This document shows, one piece after another, positions 17,028 through 26,421 of a stretch of DNA of 64,000 nucleotides. The position numbers were made by a program, and so were the translations under genes. The DNA is taken from NCBI RefSeq assembly GCF_025151995.1, contig NZ_CP102290.1:496001-560000 (forward strand), in the 5' to 3' direction. This DNA comes from Ruminococcus gauvreauii. GTDB lineage: Bacteria > Bacillota > Clostridia > Lachnospirales > Lachnospiraceae. Positions within the stretch are counted from its first letter, which is position 1; every line of letters begins with the position of its first letter. The notes under the pieces were generated by a model that searched no databases, was not told where the DNA came from, and saw nothing but the letters and a program-made list of their open reading frames with translations.

Positions 17028-18677
17028 TTAAACCGGTACCTGCTCCACACGTTTGTCCTCTTCCGGCTCCTCATCGAGAATGGAAAACGCGATATTTGTC
17101 GCATGGTCAGCGACACGTTCCAGCCCGGAGACCACATCGGAAAAGATCATTCCGGCCTCCGGTGTGCACGCATTTCTCGTCAGCCGCTCAACATGGCTCT
17201 GCTGAAGGTCCCGTTCTTTTACATCAATGCGATTCTCCAGATCCAGAATTTCCTGCAGATGCTCCTTGCTGTTATTCGAGAACATATCCAGCGCATATGT
17301 CATGATCTGCATGACCATATCAAGCATTTCGGAGAGTTCGCGCTTGCTCTCGCTGCTGAACTTCACCTGGTCGTCTCTGACCATAAGCGCCGCCTCCGCA
17401 ATATTCTCCGCATGGTCGCCGATCCGTTCAATATCATTCGCCACATGGAACAGTCCCCCGATACTCCTGGCATCGTCAATCGGCAGCGTCATCTGATTGA
17501 TATTCACAAGATAGTTTGTAATTGCATTATTGAGATAATCAATGTTCTTTTCCGCCCGGTACACCGTCTGGATCTCTTTTTCATCCAGCGTGATCAGCGC
17601 ATTCATGGAACGGACAAGGTTCGTCATCGCCATATTCCCCATATGCTCCAGCTCCCTCGTCGCCTCCAGAACCGCTGTTGTCGGCGAAAACATGGATTTG
17701 TCCCCAATATAGAGAAGTTCGAAGTCTTCCCCCTCTTCGTCCTTTCCTCTGACGACAACCTGCGTCAGTTTGATGATCCAGGGCATGATCGGGAATATCA
17801 TGACCACCCAGGCTATCTTCATAATCGTATTGGCATTTGCGATCGCACGGCTGATATTACCGCCTGAAATATGTAATACCCAATCCACAACCGGATTCAG
17901 TGCAAACAAGAACACCACACAGAAAATCAGCATGCCCGTCAGGTTATAGAACAGATGAATGAGCGCTGTCCTCCTGGCGTCCTTGCGTCCCCCGAGGCTT
18001 GCAAGCAGCGCTGAGGTTGTACAGCCTATGTTGCTGCCCATCATAAGATACAGGCAGATCGGCAGCTCCAGAAGCCCTCCCTGCGCCAGCAGCATCAGGA
18101 TACCCACCGTCGCCGAATTACTCTGCAGTACAGCTGTCACAAGATACCCGACAAGTATCGCCAGATAAGGATTCGCCAGGGATCCCAGCGTATTGACAAT
18201 GACCGGTGCATCCTTAATGATCGAAAGTGCCGCTGACATTGTAGACAAACCCATGAACAGCATGCCGAACCCAAGGAACACTTCACCGAACTTATTAACA
18301 ATCGGTTTTTTTATAAACATCAGCATCACGACGCCCATGATCACGAACAGCGGGGCGATATCGGACAGGTTGAATGCGATCAGCTGGCCTGTCATGGTTG
18401 TACCGATACTTGCACCCATAATCACTCCCGATGCCTGAGCCAGATTCATCAGTCCTGAATTCACAAAACTTACAACCATGACTGTCGTCGCATTCGAGGA
18501 CTGTATGATCGCTGTGAAGATGATACCCACAATCACACCAATAAAACGGTTCTTCGTAAATACTTCCAGTATTTTGCGCAGTTTGGAGCCGGCCGCCTTT
18601 TCCAGGCCCTCACTCATCATTTTCATTCCATAAAGAAAAAAACCTAATCCACCGGCTAGCATTAATACTTCTTTCAT
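17028..18677 (-). CDS. Na/Pi-cotransporter family protein with C-terminal PhoU domain
   Basis: A 549-residue NptA/YjbB-type transporter. About eight hydrophobic segments fill residues 1-310, with the duplicated QSSNATT (about 60-66) and QSNSATVGI (about 187-195) motifs of the SLC34-like fold. A cytosolic PhoU-like helical domain follows (about 340-535, context FHVANDIERIGDHAENI). It is predicted to move phosphate with sodium, with the PhoU part as a regulatory lid. It starts 36 bp downstream of ribF and has its own AGGAGAAG ribosome binding site, so it may be at the tail of the nusA-infB operon. Confidence 0.9.
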   Translation of the reverse strand: MKEVLMLAGGLGFFLYGMKMMSEGLEKAAGSKLRKILEVFTKNRFIGVIVGIIFTAIIQSSNATTVMVVSFVNSGLMNLAQASGVIMGASIGTTMTGQLIAFNLSDIAPLFVIMGVVMLMFIKKPIVNKFGEVFLGFGMLFMGLSTMSAALSIIKDAPVIVNTLGSLANPYLAILVGYLVTAVLQSNSATVGILMLLAQGGLLELPICLYLMMGSNIGCTTSALLASLGGRKDARRTALIHLFYNLTGMLIFCVVFLFALNPVVDWVLHISGGNISRAIANANTIMKIAWVVMIFPIMPWIIKLTQVVVRGKDEEGEDFELLYIGDKSMFSPTTAVLEATRELEHMGNMAMTNLVRSMNALITLDEKEIQTVYRAEKNIDYLNNAITNYLVNINQMTLPIDDARSIGGLFHVANDIERIGDHAENIAEAALMVRDDQVKFSSESKRELSEMLDMVMQIMTYALDMFSNNSKEHLQEILDLENRIDVKERDLQQSHVERLTRNACTPEAGMIFSDVVSGLERVADHATNIAFSILDEEPEEDKRVEQVPV

Positions 18678-18713
18678 ACCGTACTTCTCCTTAAATTTCC
18701 CCTCATGATAAAA

Positions 18714-19661
18714 CTATAAAGGAAACTCAGATGTTTGTCCATAAGTATCCCTGAAAAACTGCAGACACTGCGCCTCATCCCTGCGGATCTGGTGCTGCAG
18801 TTCCGTAAGAGAGGAAAACTTGAACTCCGGTCTGAGAAAATGATGAAGTCTGACACAGGCCTGTTTTCCATATAACTGTTCATCACAGTCAAACAGATAC
18901 GTTTCCACTCCCGGAAATCTGTCGCCAACCGTTGGTTTCATACCGATATTGCTGATTCCAAAGTAATGAATACCCTCAATCTCCGTCACAGACGCATAGA
19001 CACCGAAGGGCGGCAGCAGTTTCTGTGCACATGGCCTCTGGTTGATCGTCGGAACGCCTATCGTATGTCCAAGGTGATTGCCGTGCAGGATTTCTCCCTC
19101 GATAAAAAACGGATATCCCAGCAGCTCATTTGCCTTCTCAATATGCCCGGCTAAAATCTCTTCACGGATATAGGTGCTGCTGATTTCTTTTTCCCCGTCC
19201 ATTTCTTTTTCTATGATATCCACAGAATATCCGTACTTTCTGCCCATCTCAGCCAGCAGCTCCGGGGTTCCCTGGCGCTTATATCCAAAATGAAAGTCCG
19301 GACCGACAGCGATATACGCCGCCTTCATCTGATTTACAAGGATCTCCCGCACGAAATCACGTGCGTCCATGTGCATGATCTCGGGCACAAACGGACACTC
19401 GATCAGGCATTCCACGCCTTCCCGCTCTGCAACATGGCGCCGTTCTTCATTTGTCAGTATGATCTTAAAAGAGGGATCGGACAAACGCATGACCGGTGAT
19501 ACATCAAACGTAAAGATGACTGTTTCAAAGCCATCTTCTCCAAAATTCTTTATGCAGTTAAGCAGCTTTCTGTGGCCTCTGTGGAGCCCGTCAAACTTTC
19601 CCAGCGTTATGGCGCTGCGTCTATTCAAAACAAAATCAAGTGAACTTGTTATATATTTCAT
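18714..19661 (-). CDS. ribF: Bifunctional riboflavin kinase / FAD synthetase
   Basis: A 315-residue RibF that makes FMN then FAD. The N-terminal adenylyltransferase domain has GKFDGLHRGHRKLL (around residues 22-35) and SSTYIREEI. The C-terminal riboflavin kinase domain has LGHTIGVPTIN (about 190-200) and GVYASVTEI. Its start overlaps the truB stop by 4 bases (ATGA), the usual translational coupling in this operon. No FMN riboswitch was seen, as expected for an internal operon gene. Confidence 0.95.
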   Translation of the reverse strand: MKYITSSLDFVLNRRSAITLGKFDGLHRGHRKLLNCIKNFGEDGFETVIFTFDVSPVMRLSDPSFKIILTNEERRHVAEREGVECLIECPFVPEIMHMDARDFVREILVNQMKAAYIAVGPDFHFGYKRQGTPELLAEMGRKYGYSVDIIEKEMDGEKEISSTYIREEILAGHIEKANELLGYPFFIEGEILHGNHLGHTIGVPTINQRPCAQKLLPPFGVYASVTEIEGIHYFGISNIGMKPTVGDRFPGVETYLFDCDEQLYGKQACVRLHHFLRPEFKFSSLTELQHQIRRDEAQCLQFFRDTYGQTSEFPL

Positions 19662-20572
19662 CTTTCGCTGCTCCCGTCTCTGAACATTTTTACCAGGCGA
19701 AATTCGTGGGTTTTTCCATCATAGCGGTAGATGCCTATGAAAGTACCCTCCCCGTCATATGCCCGGACACACTGATCATCCCTCAGATGAATCCCCGGGA
19801 TCTCCAGATCCTTTTCGGAAAATGAATTTCCATTATATACGCGCTGTCTGGATGACTGTACTACCCGCACCGGCGGATACTGCTCAAACATGGCATCGAT
19901 CGGCACAACCGCATTCACCGCCGTTTCTTCAGCCGCCATCCGCTCCAGCTGTGTCAGCGTGAAGCTCTCTTCAATGGCAAAGCGCCCCACCCTGGTCCGC
20001 ACTAAGGATTCCATGCATGCCCCGCAGCCCAGTTTTTCACCGATGTCGTGACACAGAGTTCGAATATACGTCCCCTTAGAGCAGGTCACCCGCAGGGTGA
20101 TTTTGGGGAGCTCCATACCAAGTATGCAGATTTCATAAAAATGTACAGGCCTGGCTTTTCTCTCCACTGTTTTCCCCTCCCGGGCAAGCTCGTAAAGTTT
20201 TTTCCCGTTGACCTTCAGCGCCGAATACATAGGCGGCACCTGCATATATTCTCCGACAAAAGAGCCTATGCAGTCTGCTGCTTCCTGTTCGCTTATACCG
20301 ACTTCCCGTGTCTTTAACACACTGCCGCTCATATCCTGCGTATCCGTCGTGATCCCGAGACGCAGAACCACCTCATACGTCTTGTTCTCATCTGTGAGCA
20401 TGTCACACAGCTTCGTGGCTTTTCCGAGGCATACCGGAAGAACACCGGTTGCATCCGGGTCCAGCGTTCCCGTATGTCCGATTTTCTTCTGTTTCAGAAT
20501 CCCTCTCATTTTCGCCACAACATCATGCGAGGTATATCCCGCCTCTTTATAGATATTGATAATACCATTCAT
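19658..20572 (-). CDS. truB: tRNA pseudouridine(55) synthase
   Basis: 304 residues from the ATG at 20572 (MNGIINIYKEAG), which overlaps the nrnA stop by 4 bases; the longer reading frame to 20659 lies inside nrnA and is rejected. The catalytic Asp is in GHTGTLDPDATGVLPV, and the YxxxLKVNGKKLYELAREG loop and C-terminal PUA-like segment are present. It modifies U55 in the T loop of tRNAs. Coupled at both ends, to nrnA upstream and ribF downstream. Confidence 0.95.
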   Translation of the reverse strand: MNGIINIYKEAGYTSHDVVAKMRGILKQKKIGHTGTLDPDATGVLPVCLGKATKLCDMLTDENKTYEVVLRLGITTDTQDMSGSVLKTREVGISEQEAADCIGSFVGEYMQVPPMYSALKVNGKKLYELAREGKTVERKARPVHFYEICILGMELPKITLRVTCSKGTYIRTLCHDIGEKLGCGACMESLVRTRVGRFAIEESFTLTQLERMAAEETAVNAVVPIDAMFEQYPPVRVVQSSRQRVYNGNSFSEKDLEIPGIHLRDDQCVRAYDGEGTFIGIYRYDGKTHEFRLVKMFRDGSSER

Positions 20573-21537
20573 CTTTTCTTCTTCTCCGCTTTCAGCTGCC
20601 GGCGGATGCATGTCACAACTTTTTCGATGATTTCTTCCGGCTCTCCCGCAAGCGTACATCCTGCCGCCATACGATGACCGCCTCCCTCAAAAGAAGCGGC
20701 GATCCGGCTGACATCCACGACGCCGTTGGACCGAAGGCTCACCTTATAATGCTCCGGATCCACTGCGTACAAAAAGACGGCTGCTTCCACACCCTCCGTC
20801 AGGCGGAGCTGATTCACAACTCCATCCAGATCCTGGGGCGCCGCACCATACTGTTTCATATCCTTCTTTGTCACAACTCCGGCGATGCACTTACCGTCAA
20901 GAAGCAATTGACTTTTCATCAGCGTCTGTCCCATGATTCTGTTCTGATCATATGATTTCTTATAGAAGGAATCCTCTATGATGCGTGTAAAAGGAATGCC
21001 CTGATCCATCAGCCATCCCGCGATCCGCATCGTTTTTCCGGATGTATTCGTATACTGAAAGACTCCGGAGTCATGAACGATTCCGGTATAAAGCGCTGTC
21101 GCGACAGGAACCGTGATCTTTTCGCGTTCCATCAGCTCAAACAACACCTCACACGTGGAGCTTGCCTTCGGTACTACGTGATTGATCTCCGCCAGTCCAT
21201 GATTTGTGATATGATGATCGATACATACGGTTTTCTTTGCCGTCTGCAGGTACTCGCCCGCAATCCCGATCCTGTCTTCACTGCTGACGTCAAACAGCAG
21301 CAGCAGGTCGTATATTTTGCCTGACTCTGCCGTTTTCCTGACTGTCTCAAGGCCATCCAGATGTCCGAATACCGGCCGCATATCGCCCAGATACACGTCC
21401 GCCTTAATATTCGGATCATTCGCCTTCAGATAAAGGTACATCGCCATACAGGAACCGATGCAATCCCCATCGGGATTGACGTGCCCTGCAATCGCGATAC
21501 TTTCAGCACCTTCAAGAATTTCTTCAATACTATTCAT
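20569..21537 (-). CDS. nrnA: DHH/DHHA1 phosphoesterase, oligoribonuclease/pAp-phosphatase (NrnA)
   Basis: 322 residues from the ATG at 21537, which overlaps the rbfA end by 8 bases. It has the DHH metal motifs HVNPDGDCIGS (about 18-28), LLLFDVSSEDRIG, the signature CIDHHITNHG, and a C-terminal DHHA1 domain ending in FEGGGHRMAAGC. It degrades nano-RNAs and 3'-phosphoadenosine-5'-phosphate. Its position between rbfA and truB is the standard Firmicute order. Confidence 0.93.
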   Translation of the reverse strand: MNSIEEILEGAESIAIAGHVNPDGDCIGSCMAMYLYLKANDPNIKADVYLGDMRPVFGHLDGLETVRKTAESGKIYDLLLLFDVSSEDRIGIAGEYLQTAKKTVCIDHHITNHGLAEINHVVPKASSTCEVLFELMEREKITVPVATALYTGIVHDSGVFQYTNTSGKTMRIAGWLMDQGIPFTRIIEDSFYKKSYDQNRIMGQTLMKSQLLLDGKCIAGVVTKKDMKQYGAAPQDLDGVVNQLRLTEGVEAAVFLYAVDPEHYKVSLRSNGVVDVSRIAASFEGGGHRMAAGCTLAGEPEEIIEKVVTCIRRQLKAEKKKR

Positions 21538-21913
21538 CCGCCTCTTCCTCTCGGGCCGGTTCGGATGACTGAAGATCAGAGATCTTCTTCGCCATCGTAA
21601 CCCCGTATTCGATGGACGTATCGAGAACAAATGTGATCTGCGGGGTGTTGCGGAGATTCAGATTTTTTGCAAGCTGACGCCTGATAAACCCCTCCGCGCT
21701 CCTTAAACCGGCAATCGTATTGGTTTTTTCTTCTTCATTTCCAAGCACACTGATGTATGCTTTACACGTCTTCAGGTCCGGCGCAACCTCAGCAGCAGTC
21801 ACAGACGTCATCATATGAATCCTGGGATCCTTGATTTCTTTCTGAATGATCAGACTGAGTTCTCTTTGCACTTCTCCGTTAATGCGTGTATTTTTTATGC
21901 TGTTTTTTCTCAT
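21530..21913 (-). CDS. rbfA: 30S ribosome-binding factor A
   Basis: A 127-residue KH-like 30S maturation factor. Family segments are visible: N-terminal RINGEVQRELSLIIQKEIKDPRI, the central DLKTCKAYISVLG strand, and the C-terminal RNTPQITFVLDTSIEYG block. The tail (SEPAREEEADE) is acidic. It starts 25 bp after infB and its end overlaps nrnA. Confidence 0.95.
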   Translation of the reverse strand: MRKNSIKNTRINGEVQRELSLIIQKEIKDPRIHMMTSVTAAEVAPDLKTCKAYISVLGNEEEKTNTIAGLRSAEGFIRRQLAKNLNLRNTPQITFVLDTSIEYGVTMAKKISDLQSSEPAREEEADE

Positions 21914-21938
21914 TTTCTACTCCCTGCGCGGTATCTGC

Positions 21939-24662
21939 TTATCTGGGCACCTCAACCATGGTATATGCTTCCACGATATCCAGTTCCTGAATTTCATCAA
22001 ACCCTTCAAATACAAGTCCGCATTCATAACCAGATTTTACTTCTTTTACATCGTCTTTAAACCGTTTCAGGGATGCGAGCTTGCCTTCAAAGATCTGAGT
22101 TCCTTCACGGGTGATCCTGACGGAGCAGCCTCTCTGGAAGACTCCGTCCAGAACATAACTTCCCGCAATATTTCCTATGCCTGAAGCCTTAAAGATCTGG
22201 CGTACCTCTGCATGGCCGATCACTTTCTCCTCGAAGACAGGGTCGAGAAGGCCTTTCATCGCTGCCTCCACATCCTCAATCGCCTGATAAATGACACGGT
22301 ACAGGCGGAGATCAACGCCTTCCTGTTCCGCAATCGCTTTGGCGGTGGCATCCGGACGCACGTTGAAACCGATAATGATCGCATTGGAAGCTGACGCAAG
22401 CATTACATCAGATTCGTTCACGGCGCCTACACCTCCATGCACGATCTTGACAACGACCTCGTCATTTGAAAGCTTGGTAAGACTCTGTTTCACCGCCTCG
22501 ACAGATCCCTGCACATCGGCTTTCACAACGATACCCAGCTCCTTCAGATTACCCTCTTTGATCTGGCTGAACAGATCATCCAGAGACATTTTCGCTTTTG
22601 TCTCTTCCAGGAGACGGTTTCTGTTCTCTGATACAAAGGTAGCCGCAAAGTTTTTGGCTTCTTTATCATTTTCTGTGGCAACGAGTACTTCCCCTGCATT
22701 CGGCACATCGCCGAGTCCAAGGATCTCAACAGGCGTAGAAGGTCCTGCCTCTTTTACTCTTCGTCCCTTATCATCCATCATTGCCCTTACTTTACCGGAA
22801 CATGCACCTGCCGCAATAAAATCTCCCACGTACAGAGTTCCCTTCTGTACCAGGATCGTTGCAACCGGTCCCTTTCCCTTATCCAGCTTGGCTTCGATGA
22901 CAAGTCCTCTGGCTTTACGCTTCGGATTTGCCTTCAGCTCACATACCTCTGAAGTCAGCAGAATCATTTCGAGAAGTTCATTGATACCTTCCTGTGTGTG
23001 AGCAGATACCGGAACAAAGATCGTACTTCCGCCCCAGTCCTCCGGAATGAGTTCATACTCTGACAGTTCCTGTTTTACACGCTCTACATTTGCACTCGGT
23101 TTATCAATTTTATTGATTGCTACGATAATTTCGACACCTGCCGCCTTGGCATGGTTGATCGCCTCGATCGTCTGAGGCATGACACCGTCATCCGCTGCTA
23201 CCACCAGTATTGCGATATCAGTCGCATTTGCACCGCGCATACGCATTGCGGTGAACGCTTCATGACCTGGTGTATCCAGGAATGTGATCTGCTGTCCGTC
23301 AACATCCACGGTATACGCGCCGATATGCTGTGTGATGCCTCCGGCCTCTCTGTCCGTCACCCTCGTATTCCGGATCGCATCCAGGAGAGATGTTTTTCCG
23401 TGGTCAACGTGACCCATAACGCAGACAACAGGCGGTCTTGAGGCAAGCATGCTGGCATCTTCTTCTTCCTCTTTCAGAAGTTCTTCGATTACGTCAACTT
23501 TTTCTTCCGGCTCTGCGATAATGTCGTATTCGAGAGCGATCTCCTGTGCCTTTTCAAAATCAATCTCGTGGTTGACTGTTACCATAATCCCCTGCATGAA
23601 CAGTTTTTTCACAATGACAGACGGCTGCATTTTCATTTTATCAGCAAGCTCACGGATCGTCATTTTCTCCGGAAGGATAATTTCTTTGATTACTTCCTTC
23701 TTCTCCTCCTTCGGCTGCTGATGCACCGGTTTCTGAAGAGCCTTCGGGATTCTGGACTGCTGGCGGCGTCCCTGATTCGGGCGTTTGCTTGCGCCCTTTT
23801 GACGATCATTCCCAAATTTATCTCCGCGCTGTGTTACTTTATCCTTTTCTTTATCTTTATCTTTTCTCACATCGCGTGAAGGTTTCTGTACAAGTGGCGT
23901 GTCACCCGACTCACCCTGTGGTTTCCTTGCAGCTGTAGTGCGGCGCCCGTCCTGAGGACCTCTGCGGAAATCTCTTCCGTCCTTGTCGCCCTGCGGTCTG
24001 CGGCCGTCATTACTTCTCTGGCCCGGTCTTCCCTGACCACTCTGACCTGGTCTACCCTGGCCCGGTCTTCCCTGACCGCCCTGACCTGGTCTTCCCTGGC
24101 CCGGTCTTCCCTGACCGCTCTGGCCTGTTCTTCCCTGACCGCCCTGGCCTGGTCTTCCCTGGCTGCTGTTTTGACCCTGACGCTGCTGGCCCTGAGTGCT
24201 TCCTCCGGAAGCATACCGCTGGCCCTGACCGGAACCCTGACGGTTCTGTTCAGTCCTTCCCTGACCGGTACTGCTCTGAGCCTGACGCTGCTGGCCCTGT
24301 CCGGTCTGTTGTCCCTGACTCTGACCCTGATTCTGTGGTCTGGATCCCTGAGAAGGACGTGCTGAACCGGATCCAGATTTTCCTCCCGAACGGTTCTTAC
24401 CATAGTTTTTCCCCTCCGGCGTCGACGCATTCTGCGGCCGGAACACCTGGATGATATTGGATTTCTTTTTCGGCTTTGCCTCTTCGCTGTTCTTATTTTC
24501 TTCTTTCTTATCAAATGTATCTCTCAATAACTTCTCCTCCGCTTCCTCTATAGAACTCATATGACTTTTCACTTCCACACCGCGGCTTATCAAAAAGTTC
24601 ATGACTTCTCTGTTACTTTTTCCTATCTCTTTTGCAATTTCGTGTACTCTGATTTTCGGCAC
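21939..24662 (-). CDS. infB: Translation initiation factor IF-2
   Basis: A 907-residue IF-2 that places initiator tRNA on the 30S subunit. Order: N-terminal IF2_N subdomain (about 1-50), a long low-complexity linker (about 70-310) made of Gly/Gln/Arg/Pro-rich repeats such as GRPGQ, a second IF2_N-type segment (about 330-385), the GTPase domain from about 410 (GHVDHGKTSLLD, DTPGHEAFTAM, NKIDKPSAN), and domains II-IV. The linker is encoded by near-identical 15-bp-type units (about 24010-24330). Starts 26 bp after ylxQ in the nusA operon. Confidence 0.97.
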   Translation of the reverse strand: MPKIRVHEIAKEIGKSNREVMNFLISRGVEVKSHMSSIEEAEEKLLRDTFDKKEENKNSEEAKPKKKSNIIQVFRPQNASTPEGKNYGKNRSGGKSGSGSARPSQGSRPQNQGQSQGQQTGQGQQRQAQSSTGQGRTEQNRQGSGQGQRYASGGSTQGQQRQGQNSSQGRPGQGGQGRTGQSGQGRPGQGRPGQGGQGRPGQGRPGQSGQGRPGQRSNDGRRPQGDKDGRDFRRGPQDGRRTTAARKPQGESGDTPLVQKPSRDVRKDKDKEKDKVTQRGDKFGNDRQKGASKRPNQGRRQQSRIPKALQKPVHQQPKEEKKEVIKEIILPEKMTIRELADKMKMQPSVIVKKLFMQGIMVTVNHEIDFEKAQEIALEYDIIAEPEEKVDVIEELLKEEEEDASMLASRPPVVCVMGHVDHGKTSLLDAIRNTRVTDREAGGITQHIGAYTVDVDGQQITFLDTPGHEAFTAMRMRGANATDIAILVVAADDGVMPQTIEAINHAKAAGVEIIVAINKIDKPSANVERVKQELSEYELIPEDWGGSTIFVPVSAHTQEGINELLEMILLTSEVCELKANPKRKARGLVIEAKLDKGKGPVATILVQKGTLYVGDFIAAGACSGKVRAMMDDKGRRVKEAGPSTPVEILGLGDVPNAGEVLVATENDKEAKNFAATFVSENRNRLLEETKAKMSLDDLFSQIKEGNLKELGIVVKADVQGSVEAVKQSLTKLSNDEVVVKIVHGGVGAVNESDVMLASASNAIIIGFNVRPDATAKAIAEQEGVDLRLYRVIYQAIEDVEAAMKGLLDPVFEEKVIGHAEVRQIFKASGIGNIAGSYVLDGVFQRGCSVRITREGTQIFEGKLASLKRFKDDVKEVKSGYECGLVFEGFDEIQELDIVEAYTMVEVPR
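24010..24330. repeat. Tandem repeats in infB encoding a Gly/Gln/Arg/Pro linker
   Basis: Imperfect copies of a 15-bp unit of the type CCTGGTCTTCCCTGG (minus strand GRPGQ/GQGRP codons) run through this stretch, densest at 24019-24165. Units are separated or extended by SGQ and GGQ codons. The array keeps the reading frame. Length variation between strains is likely through slippage. Confidence 0.8.
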
Positions 24663-24688
24663 TCTACCACCTGACCTTTCTGCCTTTC

Positions 24689-24994
24689 CTATGCATTTAG
24701 CTGCTGCTCAATGGCCTGCCCCAGATTCTCATCCAGAATTGCTAACGATGCCCGAAACTCCTTTCCGATCGCTCTTCCAAGTTCTGTCTTCTCTCCAAAG
24801 AAATAACAGGGCACTTTATAATACAGACACATATTCTGAAACTTTTTTTTCGTATTTGCCGACGCTTCATCGGCTACGATTACCAGCCTGGCTTTTCCGG
24901 TCTTGACTGCCTTTTCCGTAGAGAACTCTCCGCTTGCTACTTTTCCGGCCTTCATTGAAAGGCCGATCAGTGATACTGTTTTATTTCTGTTCAA
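24689..24994 (-). CDS. ylxQ: L7Ae/L30e-family RNA-binding protein YlxQ
   Basis: 101 residues from a TTG start at 24994 (then NRNKTVSLIGLSMKAGK), which lies within the last codons of ylxR and has a GGAG site 8-9 nt upstream inside ylxR. The longer in-frame reading to 25090 is shadow sequence of ylxR. The protein has the L7Ae fold pattern GEFSTEKAVKTGKARLVIVADEAS and KVPCYFFGEKTELGRAIGK, and binds RNA K-turns. Its place between ylxR and infB is the conserved Firmicute order. Confidence 0.88.
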   Translation of the reverse strand: MNRNKTVSLIGLSMKAGKVASGEFSTEKAVKTGKARLVIVADEASANTKKKFQNMCLYYKVPCYFFGEKTELGRAIGKEFRASLAILDENLGQAIEQQLNA

Positions 24995-25247
24995 TCGTAT
25001 CCAACTCCTTTTTAAGCGCTTCGTAGACCTCTTTCGGAATGGCCGTCTTAAGCGAACGTTCCAATCCCTTATTATTCTCTGCCTTTTCAAAGCACTCCTT
25101 TGAAAAGCACAGATAAGCTCCGCGTCCGTTTTTCTTACCGGTCGTATCCAGGATGATTTCTTCTTCTGTCGTCTTCAGGATGCGCATCATATCTTTTTTG
25201 CTCTTCATTTCCTGACATCCGATGCATTTACGCATCGGCACTTTCAT
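24981..25247 (-). CDS. ylxR: YlxR/RNase P modulator RnpM family protein
   Basis: About 88 residues of the DUF448 family, with MRKCIGCQEMKSKKDMMRIL and GKKNGRGAYLCFSKECFEKA, the conserved Cys- and Gly-rich RNA-binding surface. Homologues are reported as RNase P modulators. The start is uncertain: ATGs at 25247, 25274 and 25295 all lie inside the 3' end of nusA with no strong Shine-Dalgarno, so translation is probably coupled to nusA. I chose 25247 because it gives the family-typical short lead before PMRKC. Confidence 0.82.
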   Translation of the reverse strand: MKVPMRKCIGCQEMKSKKDMMRILKTTEEEIILDTTGKKNGRGAYLCFSKECFEKAENNKGLERSLKTAIPKEVYEALKKELDTIEQK

Positions 25248-26400
25248 CTTTTTCGCTGTATTCTTCGTACTCATTTTCACCGTCTTCATACTCATTTACG
25301 TCAACATCTTCTTCAAACTCATCCATATCTTCGTCATATTCTTCAAAGATTTCAAAGTCGCCCGCTTCTCTCGCCTGCGTCTCACTCTTGATATCAATTT
25401 TGAATCCGGTCAGCCTGGCGGCAAGTCTTGCATTCTGCCCTTCTTTTCCAATTGCCAGTGACAGCTGATAATCCGGAACGATCACTTTTGCAGCTTTCTC
25501 ATCCGGATCCGCCATAACGGAAATAACCTTCGCAGGGCTTAACGCATTTTCGATCAGGAACGCCGGATTTTCATCCCAGTTGATGATATCGATCTTTTCA
25601 CCCCGCAGTTCTTCCACGATCGCATTGACCCGGGCGCCGTTCATCCCGACACAGGCTCCGACAGGATCAACATCCGAGTCATTCGACCACACGGCAATCT
25701 TGGTCCTCGAGCCAGCCTCCCTGGCAATGCTTTTAATCTCCACGATTCCCTCTCTTACCTCTGTCACTTCCGATTCAAACAGACGTTTCACAAGTTCCGG
25801 GTGTGTCCTGGAGACCTGGATCTTCGGTCCCTTCGGGGTATCCTTCACCTCCAGAACGTATACCTTGATTCGCTCTGTCGGCCTGAAGTGTTCCGTTTTG
25901 ACCTGTTCCGATTCATTCAGCATCGCATCGACTTTACCGAGGTTAATGCTGATGTTTTTCCCCATGTTGCGCTGTACAATGCCAGTCACAACATCCTTCT
26001 CTTTTTCAAAATACTCGTTGTACAGCACCTTGCGTTCTTCTTCCCTGATTTTCTGAAGGATCACGTTCTTCGCATTCTGTGTGGCAATACGCCCAAATTC
26101 TTTGGATTTTATCTCCACATTGACGATATCACCGAGTTCATATTTGGAATCAACCATTTTTGCATTTGCCAGGCTGATTTCCATCACAGAATCCTCGACT
26201 TTTTCAACAACCGTCTTCTCAGCATACACGCTGAAATTACAGGTTTCGGGATCGATATACACTTTTACGTTATCTGCTTTACCGAAATGATTCTTACAGG
26301 CCTGGATCAGTGACTGTTCAATCGCCTCCAACAGGGTGTCCTTACTGATGTTTTTTTCTTGTTCCAGAATGTTTAGCGCTTCCAGTAACTCTGTGTTCAT
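25228..26400 (-). CDS. nusA: Transcription termination/antitermination factor NusA
   Basis: A 390-residue NusA with an N-terminal RNA-polymerase-binding domain (1-125), S1 domain (about 130-200, context VVTGIVQRNMGKNISINLGKVDAML), and two KH domains (about 230-345, contexts DPVGACVGMNGARVNAIVEEL and AIGKEGQNARLAARLTG). It ends in a strongly acidic tail of about 35 residues. It lacks the extra C-terminal repeats of proteobacterial NusA, as expected for Firmicutes. Starts 21 bp after rimP. Confidence 0.96.
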   Translation of the reverse strand: MNTELLEALNILEQEKNISKDTLLEAIEQSLIQACKNHFGKADNVKVYIDPETCNFSVYAEKTVVEKVEDSVMEISLANAKMVDSKYELGDIVNVEIKSKEFGRIATQNAKNVILQKIREEERKVLYNEYFEKEKDVVTGIVQRNMGKNISINLGKVDAMLNESEQVKTEHFRPTERIKVYVLEVKDTPKGPKIQVSRTHPELVKRLFESEVTEVREGIVEIKSIAREAGSRTKIAVWSNDSDVDPVGACVGMNGARVNAIVEELRGEKIDIINWDENPAFLIENALSPAKVISVMADPDEKAAKVIVPDYQLSLAIGKEGQNARLAARLTGFKIDIKSETQAREAGDFEIFEEYDEDMDEFEEDVDVNEYEDGENEYEEYSEKDESADA

Positions 26401-26421
26401 TTTTTCTTTTTTCCTCCTAAA

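Noticed and set aside
20573..20659. Longer N-terminus for TruB
   Set aside because: These codons lie within nrnA in another frame, and the ATG at 20572 gives the conserved start with the usual 4-base overlap.
23867..24514. Long Arg-rich alternative-frame ORF inside infB
   Set aside because: It is a shadow of the repeat linker of infB; composition reflects the repeat DNA and there is no ribosome binding site.
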